Made by a program: the position numbers and the translations under genes
The notes under the pieces: model-generated
Told to the model about the DNA's origin: nothing
The model's input: the letters and a program-made list of their open reading frames with translations, nothing else
The model's database searches: none
Part shown: positions 22,954 to 34,086 of the stretch, piece after piece
How the letters are laid out: each line of letters starts with the position of its first letter
Position numbering within the stretch: position 1 is the stretch's first letter
NCBI GenBank assembly: GCA_019009955.1
Contig: CM032228.1
Location: 127,343,001-127,407,000 of the forward strand
Reading direction: 5' to 3'
Length of the DNA stretch: 64,000 nt
Origin: Riptortus pedestris
Taxonomy: Eukaryota > Arthropoda > Insecta > Hemiptera > Alydidae

Positions 22954-23174
22954 TTCCTTTTTAGTGACTATAAGAGTAGAAGTAGAAAATTGTGATTTTG
23001 TTTCCGATTAGTTTTTCTACAAATACATAGCTAACTAAAGTTGTTTATTTTCTTATTTAGAGTAATATTCGTTATTTACATTTTTGTCAAATAGTTATCA
23101 ATAAACAAGTTAATAAATATATGTTTGAGCCAATAAACATTGCTTTGCAAATTGAATGACAAATATGCATTTTT

Positions 23175-23741
23175 AGCAGATTTCCCTTAAAGGAAATCAG
23201 CTATTGAGGTTGTACTCATGACGCAATTTTCAAAATTTTTCTTCAAATGACCATCGATCCTACCTAGTAGATGACGAAAATGAAGTCCGTTCAAAAATAT
23301 ATATATATATTTGTCTGTTACCGCTCTAGCGGTTGCTATTTTTGTTTGATCGATACCAAACTCAATATTTAGTCGTTTTATGTAAAAGGAAAGATCAAGT
23401 TCATTAACGGCTGAAATCGGACCAGTGGGAGGGGGGGGGTTTAGAGGGGAGGATTTTCAAAATATCTCCGTTTCTATACGTCGGATCGAAAATTTGTACA
23501 GAATCAATCTTATTGCAAATTATATTTACTATAAATATTGTTATATACATTTATTCTCTATCTTGAATATTAACCGGGATATTTGAATTTTTATTAAATC
23601 TGGGCAGCCAACAGACGATTGACTTTTCCGCCAAAAGCTAGTTCGGCCGTTTCCTTAACTGCTCGACTCGTCAAATTTCTCTATTGTAAAAACTCACGTG
23701 GGAAATCTGCTTAGTTTACGCAGTACCTGCGTGCCGGACTT
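23175..23741 (+). mobile_element. Family H copy, complete
   Basis: Left end AGCAGATTTCCCTTAAAGGA, TA tract at 23300-23310, ACCGCTCTAGCGGTTGC, CGGACCAGTGGGAGG, then CACGTGGGAAATCTGCTTAG and ACGCAGTACCTGCGTG, with a stem that is still paired, ending GGACTTTTT. About 570 bp, a good reference for the family. Confidence 0.9.
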
Positions 23742-23745
23742 TTTA

Positions 23746-24980
23746 AATTTTAAGCCCACAGTAAATCCCCACTTAAGTCACAACACTTTAACAATGAGAA
23801 AATGTATCATGAATCATCTAATACCAAATATTCTTTACTAGGTCCTTTAATATAAGGAAGCCTTTACGTTTTAGAATGGTATCAATTGCAGAGTTTATTA
23901 ATGAATTTGTAAAATGTTGAGGTAATTTCTGTATTGTATGGGAGACGTTCTTTCTAACGTCTTCCCGATGGTCAATTTGTTGAGTTATTCAGGTATTTCT
24001 ATATGAATAAGTAAAAGAAAAAAAAGACTCTGCAAGATGGACAAGCCAATGAAACAATCAAGAATTTGATATAGGTTCATCATATTTATTTTATTAAGAA
24101 AAGAAAAAATGAGAATTTCAGGAATGATCATAATTTAACATAAATTAAAAATACTTGCTAACAAATGGGAAGTCCGATAGTCCATTCAAATGAAGATCAT
24201 GTTACCTGTGTGGGCCCCAGACTAAATCGTTAAGGATCTATACTTAAACTGTAAACAACTATACCGTGAAATAAACATCTTTCCCAGATTTAACGTTGCC
24301 AACTCATGGGGGGCACATATATACTGGAACTTTCAAGAAACTACTCAGGACAATTAATGACAGGTTTCAGGAAGGTGCCATCACATGTACTCTACGAATA
24401 TCCAGTAATGATGGCAACTTCCTATAGCATTATATATACTTGTGGAATCAACTCTCTACTTGATATACCAGTAACCTTAATATCAAGTCGAGAAGTATCA
24501 ATCGAATAGTAGTCGAGGATCGAATAGTATCAAGTTTAGTCATTTCTCTGACTGACATTTATTTATTTTTTCTATTAATAATATCCCATTTCCTGTTTTT
24601 TAAGATAATTTTTTGGTTCCCCATAATAATTAATTATAGTTCTAAAAATAAGAAAAAGTGAGACTTTTTCAAGTTCTCCCTCATCAGCCCTTTCAATTAT
24701 CAAACATTTATTTATTTATTTTTAGGATTATTTAATCCATTTTTATTAGTTTCAATAATATTGCTCCATGTCCGTTTCAGTATTTTTTTTTTTTTTTTGA
24801 GGTTTAATATTCTAAATAAACATTATTGTATTAGGTTATGGAATAAATAATAATATGGAAAGGAGGATGTTTGGCGCAACTGCCATCTTAAAATAAAAGG
24901 TATAGTTACTGAAAATGAGACATAAACTGGCTTCTACTGGCCCCCTCAGGAGTCTCATATAGTTGTGGTCTAAGCGGCCC
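23746..24980. other. Intergenic, no gene recognised
   Basis: No coding exon with matching splice sites was identified. The first exon(s) of the LDLRAD3-like gene should lie here or in the next few kb, but none could be called. Confidence 0.4.
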
Positions 24981-24984
24981 TTAT

Positions 24985-26526
24985 CCCAGTAGTGCCCGGT
25001 GTGTCCCTCAGGACACGTAATGTTTTTGTTTGTTTATTAGTCAATTTCGAGAGAAGTGTAAATACGGATTCAACGAAACTTTTATCCATTATTCTAGGAA
25101 CATGCCTCGACCTGTTCCTATAACTCCCCCCCCCCCTCCTATTTCAGTATGATATTCGCCTTCAAAGAAATAAACACGAATTTTTCGCCATGGATGTTGA
25201 TATTGAGAAAGTAAATTTTCCAGTACTTGTAGTTATTATTTTCTTTTATAGTTTTCTATATTAGTTAAAGAATCTCTGTTTTAACAGTTGTAATCATTAG
25301 AATTACGATATTTGATTTTCCCGTTGAAATATAAGCCTGATAAGACAGCGTGTTCGTGAGGACACGCTAAGCACTAAGGACGTTGAATGAAATTAGTAGC
25401 TTTATTGTATTCATTTTGATTCAAATTGATTTCACGTATTATGATCGATGACTTTGCTCCGGAGATCCAGAAATTGCTATTTCATTTCTTTTTTGACAAT
25501 TTATTTACAGGAATGAATTTACAATCATTTCTTAGAGAGAATGGCTGTGGAGGAACTGGAACCATACGAGAAGATCAGATCCCGAAACCAAATCCTTTTT
25601 CGAGCAAAAAGGAATTGATGAAAAAGCCAAGAGGATATTTTGAGTGTGCCATTTGTTTGGAAGATGGCATTTCAGTGGTTCGATGGAAAGACAATTCGGT
25701 GGTCTCAATTGCATCAAATACTTATGGGGCACTTCCAACTACTACTGTAAAGGAATATTCCCAACAATTAAAAAAAAATGTGCAAGTTCCATTCCCTGCG
25801 GTTTTTCCAAAATATAATGAAAAAATGGGAGGAGTTGACAGAATGGGGCAAAACATAAATCTTTACAGTATTTCAATTAGAAATCGAAAATGGTATTGCC
25901 CGCTGTTTTCATGGATTCTCCAGCGTCAGTAATGCCTGGCAAATTAAAAGGTAAAATGGAAATAACATAACCCAACTAGATTTCCGACAGGAGTTAGTTC
26001 AATTTTATCTTTATAAATATAGAAATGGACCAAAAACTCCAGGAAGACCATCAACCGGTTTACGAGCAGTACGATTAGATACAATCAATCATCTTATTCC
26101 AAGAATTCCTGACAAGAAAAGACGGAGATGTGTTGGAACATTATGCAAAGCTGAAAAAAAAATCATCCGATCAGATTTCATTTTTTTTTTGGACAATCCA
26201 TGATTTATCGAATTTCAAATTTTTTTTTTTTAATATAAAATGTTATATATTATAACAAAATAATTTTTTTTAGATAAATAAACCGACAAAATGGACAATA
26301 ATAAGTATAATAACAAAATAATTTGTTTGTTTTCACCGTATCCTAACAAAACTTACTCCTTTCAGGTAAGAGCTTAGCGTGTCCTCATGGACACAGGACA
26401 TACCAAGGTTCCTGAATGCAATAAATTTTTTTTTAAATTTTTATAATAATCTTTGATATCAATTGATCTTAAAAGAGGCAAAAATTTCAAAATTTTGACA
26501 ACAAAAAAAATCTGGGCACTACTGGG
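24985..26526 (+). mobile_element. piggyBac-family DNA transposon, decayed copy with intact TIRs
   Basis: Perfect 13-bp terminal inverted repeats CCCAGTAGTGCCC (24985-24997) and GGGCACTACTGGG (26514-26526) bound a 1542-bp element. The right flank is the TTAA target typical of piggyBac (26527-26530); the left flank is TTAT (24981-24984), one change away. Sub-terminal palindromes of the GTGTCC...GGACAC type occur inside both ends (25000-25017, 25357-25370 and 26379-26394). The transposase inside is broken. The element is shorter than a full piggyBac. Confidence 0.9.
25426..26205 (+). pseudogene. piggyBac transposase remnant (C-terminal part)
   Basis: It encodes the C-terminal part of a DDE_Tnp_1_7 transposase. 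Visible are a FDNLFTG block with the catalytic Asp, GTIREDQIPK, VVRWKDNSVVSIASNTYG, and MGGVDRMGQNINLYSISIRN followed by RKWYCPLF. The frame shifts near 25918, then NAWQIKR, a TAA stop near 25952, and LYKYRNGPKTPGRPSTGLRA follow, with a truncated Cys-containing tail (RRRCVGTLC). The N-terminal part and the first catalytic Asp are missing. It is therefore not functional as read. Confidence 0.9.
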
Positions 26527-26759
26527 TTAAATAAGACCTCGTATAAAGTGGAGTACATTCTGTGATATTTTTCCAAGGAGAATAACCATATTTCAAGACT
26601 TAACTATCTATGAGCATTGTAGCTATTGATCTGTACTCCTGAAATTTATGAATATACTTAATGGTATTGAGATTTTTTACCACAGCAGGAACTATTAAGA
26701 GGTTATTGGTACAAGAAGTAAGTTTTAAAAGATTTATAAGTAAGGTAGTAAATTTTTTT

Positions 26760-26863
26760 ACCAGGTTCCCCTTAAAGAAAATCTGCTGTTGAGGTTGGCA
26801 TTTTTTGGAAAAATTTCGTTCCAATGCCCATTAATCCTACCTAGATGACAAAAATGAGCTCCA

Positions 26864-26940
<77 letters not shown>

Positions 26941-27472
26941 GTGCACACGTACACACACACACTTCCTGGTATTTAACCATTTTATTTAAAAACTAAAGAT
27001 TATATTCATTGATGGGTGAAATTGGACCAGATATAGGGGGTGGGGATTTAGAGAGAGAAATTCAAAAATTAAAATTATCTGTTATTATGAGTTTAATTGG
27101 AAAATTTTAGATATCCAATCTGTTAAATATTAATTTTCTACTATTGTTGTTTAATTCAATTTTTCCCTATTCCAAATATTATAGGAGATATTTGCACTTC
27201 TTAATTTTCAGCTTTTGATAAATCCTCACTTTATTTTCGTCTGATTTTTACTTGCACTGGAAAGTAGAAGTTTAGAGGAGGCACTAAAAATCTCATTTTA
27301 AGTGGCTCTTTTAAACCTCTGCTTTCTCATTTTTAGTGTACATTTTAATTTCTGTTTACATAGCCCTCTTAATATTAGAGGAACGGAATAGATGTTGAGA
27401 TGTGATGACCAGTGTGTCGTTCCAGCACATGGGAAATCTACTTAAATTATACTGCCTTGTGGGACAGACTTT
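26760..27472 (+). mobile_element. Family H copy with TA/CA centre
   Basis: Degenerate left end (TTCCCCTTAAAGAAAATCTG), centre TA then CA tract at 26873-26961, and right end CACATGGGAAATCTACTTAA with a decayed stem-loop. Confidence 0.75.
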
Positions 27473-27649
27473 TTTCTTTTATTTTATTTTTTTTATTTTT
27501 TTTTTATCAAAACTAGCGATGAAAAGTGGATACACTGCAATTACCCAAAGTTTAATAAATTTTCTATTTTTTAGTTTAATAATTAATAAAGTTTAATAAT
27601 TGGTTTTATTTTGAGATATTTTTTTCTCATTTTCCTATTTTATTTTTAG

Positions 27650-27769
27650 AACGAATTTCTTGTGACAAAAAGTTTGAGTGTGAGGACAACCAGTGCATAT
27701 CAAATATCTTTAAATGTGATGGAGTTATTGATTGTAAGAGCAGAAATGATGAAGCAGAAGAAATTTGTG
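27650..27769 (+). CDS. LDLRAD3: LDLRAD3-like exon: LDL-receptor class A domain
   Basis: A 120-nt phase 1-1 exon, the classic LDL-A module. It has Cys at ISC, FEC, NQC, FKC, IDC and EIC and a KCDGVIDC calcium-site stretch. The usual DGSDE is changed to SRNDE. The acceptor is TATTTTTAG, the donor G followed by GTAATT. Confidence 0.88.
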
Positions 27770-30700
27770 GTAATTGTTTTCTCCCCTTCATAATAATAGG
27801 TGTTTGTTTAAAGAGAAGTCCATTGTGAACAATGAAACTTCCTCGAAACAGTACAGGTACAAATTGCTAATCACAAAAAATGTGAAGCACCACAGATCAA
27901 TGAATAATAATAATTGTCTTAAGAAGAAAATTTATAAAACTCTCTTTACAAAATCCCAAGAAGAAAAAAAAAATTAAGTTACTCCAAATCATCAATTATT
28001 TAATATTTATTTCATTACTCCCTTCATAATGGTCGTAATTCAGGACTGAGAGTCCATAGACGTGCCCCGTATGCTATGGATTGATTTAATAGTCCACATG
28101 TTAAGCAATGAATTCCTACGAATTATTAGATTAGTTCATGTAATGTACTTTAAATATTGTTATATACATTTATTCTCTATCTTGAATATTAACTGAGATA
28201 TTTTCATTTTTATTAAGTGTAAAAATCTGCTTAGTTTACGCATCCCCAGGTGACATACTTTTTTACTATTAGGTATATAATGTAGCATATATTACTATGC
28301 TTAAACAATGTGTAATAGGTTGTAGCAGATTTCCCCAAGGGAAATGAGCTATTGAGGCCGAATTATTTTCAGCCTTCAGCAAACCCCCACTTCTACTCAT
28401 GTCATATTAACAATAAGCTGTTGTATTATGAACCACTTCATTACAAGGTTAAATACCAAATATTGTTTTCATTGAACTTTTACATTGTGAGATATATAAA
28501 AATACGTTCTGTTGACCCCCCCCCACCCTTCTTTTATTCTTGGATTACTAAAATTTGAGATGATTGAGATAACTGTTTCTGATTCATTACAAATTACAGC
28601 TCTAGCTTTAGTAAATTGTTTTAAATTAAATTAATATGCTATATTCTGATATATTTCAGTAATTGTTTTTCTTTCCGGTGAGAGGTTGGCAGACCTATTT
28701 GTTTACATTTCAGACGCTTCCTGCCAGGAGGTTTCTTTTTATCGTTTGTATTTATTCACTTAATATTGACTGTGCTGTTGTGTCACCAGTATATAGATTT
28801 ATCCACTGTTAAACTCCATGAGGGAAATCTGCTTAGTATTTTTGTTATTCTCTTATTATTTATTATTTTTCATTTATGTGACATTTATACCACTGAGAAT
28901 TTCTTTCTTGTAATTGTTTCTCTGGGTTTTACACCCCTTTTTATCAGTCGTTTATTTTCATTTGATCCCCAGGGCATTTATTATTATTTATAATTCTACT
29001 TTATTGAGGAACTATTCAATGAAACCAAAATTTTAAATGAATATAAAGATGAAGGGTATACCAACAGTAAAAAAAATCAGGCAATTCTTGATTGAGAGTG
29101 TAGAAAAGATGTACAATGTGTATTTATTTCATTTCAGATTTTGTTTCATATGATCATTTAACTCTGATAGCAATATAATGCCTTTATTTCAGGAAAAAAC
29201 CCATGTGATGGTAAAATAAAGTGCAATAATGGGCGATGCATTCCGAAGGACTGGTGCAAGCCATGTGACCCTTCGAGATGGAACTGCACTAATCGTCATC
29301 GGCCCGACTGCTGCCCTCAACTTGGACCGTATACCTACATTCCAAATGGTTAGTTCCTCTAAAATAAATATCTATTTAACTTTTGCTAATCTTATTATTC
29401 TATCTCTCTCTTTGCTTTACAACTACAAAATGATTTTTTAACTTTGAACTCCAGCATTGTATTTCGCTCTCTGTCTCACATCACCCTAAAACTAGCATGG
29501 TACTTTCCTTTCCTCTAGCAGTTTTCATTAAATATTTAAGTTTCTCAAGATGTGGCATTTTGACCAAGAAACATGTAAGGCAACATAAAATAAAGAAATG
29601 TTGAGGGTAAGAATAACTGTGTTCATTTACTAGCCTTGCCAATAAAGTAAAAATAAAAAGATATTATAAAATAGTCGTGTCAAAAATAGCGAATAGAAGA
29701 ATAACAAACCATTAATATTTTATTTATAATAAATAAATAATTATTGGCTATTTTTGAAATGTAACCTTTCAATAAAACCAGATAGACTACTTTCATAGCT
29801 ACCAATTCCACTGAAATAATAATTTTGTTTAAAAAATAACCACTAACCCTGATATAGTTAGAAATAAATTGACCAAATAATGAACTCATTTCAGTAAAAT
29901 ATATTTTAAAGTTAGTTCTTGAAATTTTCAAATGAAGTTTCTTAGTACTTTGAACTTAGGAGGTAAAAGAAGAAGAAACATAAATAATTCTGAGGACTTT
30001 TATCAAACTGTAATCATTTTAAGACTGAAAAAATGTCATTTCCAGAACATGTATGCTAATTTTGATATTTTTTTTTCTTATTTTTTAAAAGTTTAAACGG
30101 GCATATCGCATGTGTTGCAAAGTTCTAAAAATAAAAGAAATGAAAAAATAATTATTTTGAAATAGAATAATTTCAAAAAGATAATGATTATTCACTGGAG
30201 ATTTACAATAATCAACATCTTCAGAGAAAAATGTCTGAAACCCTTTGTGACTTTCCAACTAATTCAACAATTGAACCACAAGAAATTATGCAATGTAAAA
30301 AAGAAATATTTACAAATGATGCTATTACTTTTCACTTCAATTGAAAATATGATATCTCTTTAGGAATTGAAAAAGAGTAAATGCCAGTCCTTTGCCATAT
30401 TTTCCGCTCAGTTGATGAAAATTCACTTTAGATTGATCTAGTAAAAATGAACTACAAAATTTGGATTTTGCCAATGGAGTTGTTAAATTATGAAAATAAC
30501 ATCTTTATGAAAAGTTAGTTGAGTTCTTGTGTAAGAACACTCAAAACCAACATTCACCATGGTACTTGACACTCCAATCCATTATAAAAATTCCGGATTC
30601 AGTTTCTATTTGAAAATATACATATTAAACTTGATTAATTAATGTTTGACTTCCTATTTAGATGGATCATATCCTCAGCGATACAATGACTTCGGAGACC

Positions 30701-32034
30701 ACTCAAATTCACTCCATCGTTATGACATCAATTTTGTCCAGACAACTATTTACACTATTATAGGTAAAGTATTCCTTTATATCAACCATTCATATTTTAT
30801 TTGTAATAATACTTACAATAGTATTAAGTTTTGAGTTATTTTCAACAGATTTCCTCGTACGGGAAATAAACTTTTGAGCTTGTATATAAGGATATTTTTT
30901 CTCAAAACTTTCTTTAAATGTCTGTCAGTCCTACCTAAATCGATGACAAAAAGAAGACCCTTTCAAATTTTTGTAATGCTCTTGTGGCTAAAATATATAT
31001 TTAATCAACACCAAACTTGATATTCAACTGATTCCTATGAAACTAAAGGTCAGCTCGGTTAATTGCCAAAAATGGGCAACAAGACTATAAAGGTAAAATG
31101 TTATGTTGTTTATTTATGTCCATTTTATGCAACTAGGGCTAATCAGGAGGGTTTATCTACAGGTTATCAACCTTTTCTAGCCAGGGTGGGGCTGAGGATT
31201 TTATTTAATATAATGAGCTTGCCACTAAATAAATTCCTATTGCCGTGGTGGGAATCGAACCCACGGCTCTAAGCTTCCAAAGTTTATTATGACCAATGCT
31301 TTAACTCAAAAGGCTAACCTGAGGCCTCAAAAACAAAATATAAATTAAAAATGTTTCTATTTTTGAAGTTATTTACTACAATTGCTGGTATGTTTTGCCG
31401 TAAATTACTACTCTTTGACTCATCTGTTTAAAATATTTGTGTTTATGATAATTGAAATTAATAATTTATGTTTTTGATTAATTCTGTGTGAATTGAATTA
31501 ATGAATTTAGTTAGATTGAGTTCTGTTTTTCTCCTACTTGTCAGTAGGGGAAGCCATGCCAAGTGCAAAACACATAAAGCATCATGAATCATCTCATGTA
31601 TTAAAAGTTAAGTTTCCTTATTTGATTGATTCTATGCCATTTAATGAATTTCAGTATGAAAGGTTCAAAATAAATTTACCTTCACCAAGTGTTAACAGAA
31701 TTTAAAGTAAGCAATTTGTTTATATGGATATTGAAAAGTTTTGTGTTTCAGCTTCTTTTCCTTGATATTGTTTCATTTTTGTGCCGGTTAATTATATTTT
31801 TCTAATTGAAATATACTCTTTAATAAATGTAGTTGTCATGATTTTTTAAAAGAATACATCATGTATACTTTTTTATATTTCTGGGAAAATGGGTTCTAAT
31901 TTCCCCTTTTAGCAGATTTCCTTTAGGGGGATCAGCTATGAGGGGTTGTAGTCATGATGGGATTTTAAAAAAATATCTTCAAATTTCCATCAATCCTACC
32001 TAGGAGGATGATGAAAATCAGGTCCATTCAAAAC

Positions 32035-32086
<52 letters not shown>

Positions 32087-34044
32087 TGCGTGCGTGCGTG
32101 CGTGTGTGTGTGTGTGTGTGTCTGTTAACGCTCTAGTGGTCACTATTTTTGTCTGATAGACACCAAACTTGATATTTAGGTGTTTTATGTATAAATGACA
32201 AATAAAAGGTTCAGAGGGTGAAAATTTCGAAAATTCAAAAAAAATCTCTGTTATTATGAGTTGGATTGAAAATTTCTATAGAATCAATCTTATGCTAATT
32301 CAATGTTTTATAAATTTTATGTACATTTTTTTTATTATCTTGATTATTAACTGAGATATTTGCATTTTTTAGTTTTCGGCCTTCAGTAAACCCCCACTCC
32401 TACTCATGCCATATTAACAATAAGCTATTATATTATGAAGCACGTTATATGAAGCCTAAATACCAACTCTTGTTCTCATTGAACTTTCACGTTTTTTGAT
32501 AAATGCAAATACATGACGCATTTCAGAATCTGCTTTGTTAACGCAGCTCCTGCGTAACAGACTTTTTGATTACTAAATTATTGAGTTTCAAGTTTCTAAT
32601 CAACCAAGACATTCCTCAAGAATCTAAGAAAACCAGTTGTCATTCCGAAATCAGCTAAAAAACTGAACTTTTCATTTCCTGGCAACTTAGTTGTTAGGTT
32701 CTTGTTATATAAAACTTTTAATTTATTGTGCCCTAAAAGCTATTTAGGTTGTAATGTCTTACTTTTTGTTTTCCAGGATGTGCTTTAGTTTTCATGATCA
32801 TTGTTACAATATTGGTGATAGCAATATGCCGAGTCCATATGAAAAGATCTCCTTCAACACACATCCCAAATAACAGACGGGTTTTTGCAACTACTGCCTA
32901 TCACAGAGCATTTACTCAAGAGGTAATATATTATATTAATCACTTATATATGTATATTTAAGAATTAATTTCTCATTTAAAATAAAAGTAATGGTATTGG
33001 ATCTTCTCAAAATTTCTAGTTAAATAGTTTGTGTTCAATAATATATTGTTACGTTTTATTACAAAACCAGTAATAAACGTTGTTAATAAGAGTTCTTTTG
33101 GATTGCAAAATTAAACACACACAAGTTTCACAGCTTTTCACTGCACGATTTATTTCACAATGCACTATACTCTTGGTTAATTATTACTACTCACAGAATT
33201 ACACTGATAGTGTCACTGTTCTTCAGGTTACACAGTCCAATAATTCACTCACGGTCACTGTCCTTTACTTTGCGGCACTGCACTGTCTTAAACACGGCAC
33301 TAAACTGTTGCTTACAGACACGGCACAACAGTTTTCTTCTTATAAAAACACTTTACCGCACTACACTAAGTCGCACTGTAGCACTGAACATCTCTCGAAG
33401 ACCGTCGAGCGTCAACTACTAAACTGAGGTACTAGCAGGGTCTCTTATAAATGCCTGTAGAAGGGGCTAGCCAAGGAAAGGTCCAGAAGTTTCTGAAAGT
33501 CCCTAATTAGATTCTACCGGCTCCACTAGGTTGAGCTGTACAGGCTTAAATAGAGGAGCAGTGTGAGACCGAGGCTTTTTTTTTTCATGAAGGACTAGAA
33601 CTAGTAAGGACGCGACCAATTAGCGGCACTTCTTTGAACTCCTCCCCAATCACATGGTTCCTTCTCTGGTGTATTTAATTTTCGCAACAATATAATAAGA
33701 AAAAGAAAAGCAGAAACATTGTGGGTCTTAAAATGGATTCTCAGCATTAAAATATTGTAATCAATCTGCCCCAAAGTAACCATCATTGGATAATTATTGT
33801 CCAAATATTGTTTTCTATTAATCTTTTAATTAATTTATCTTGTTGCAGATTGGTGTTTATGATTTAGACATATCGCTGAACCGCCCTGATGGTCTTGGAC
33901 TCTTGGTAACTTACAATATAAATAATGGGGTGCAGATTGTCGGTAGCCCTATTGATCCTCCTCCCTACTCTGAAGTTGCTTCTCTACCTCCTCGAGAAGG
34001 TCCGCCTCCTCCATACACCATTTCGCAACCATGTGAGTTACTTT

Positions 34045-34086
<42 letters not shown>

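Noticed and set aside
24306..24509. 67-aa open frame as a possible first exon of the LDLRAD3-like gene
   Set aside because: No signal-peptide pattern, no cysteines in LDL-A spacing, and no suitable phase-1 donor at its end.
29229..29441. 70-aa open frame overlapping the second LDLRAD3-like exon
   Set aside because: It is the wrong frame of a coding exon; the LDL-A-like frame has the cysteines and matching splice phases.
33080..33427. 115-aa plus-strand open frame
   Set aside because: It lies entirely within the solo LTR, antisense to the LTR, with no protein-like pattern.
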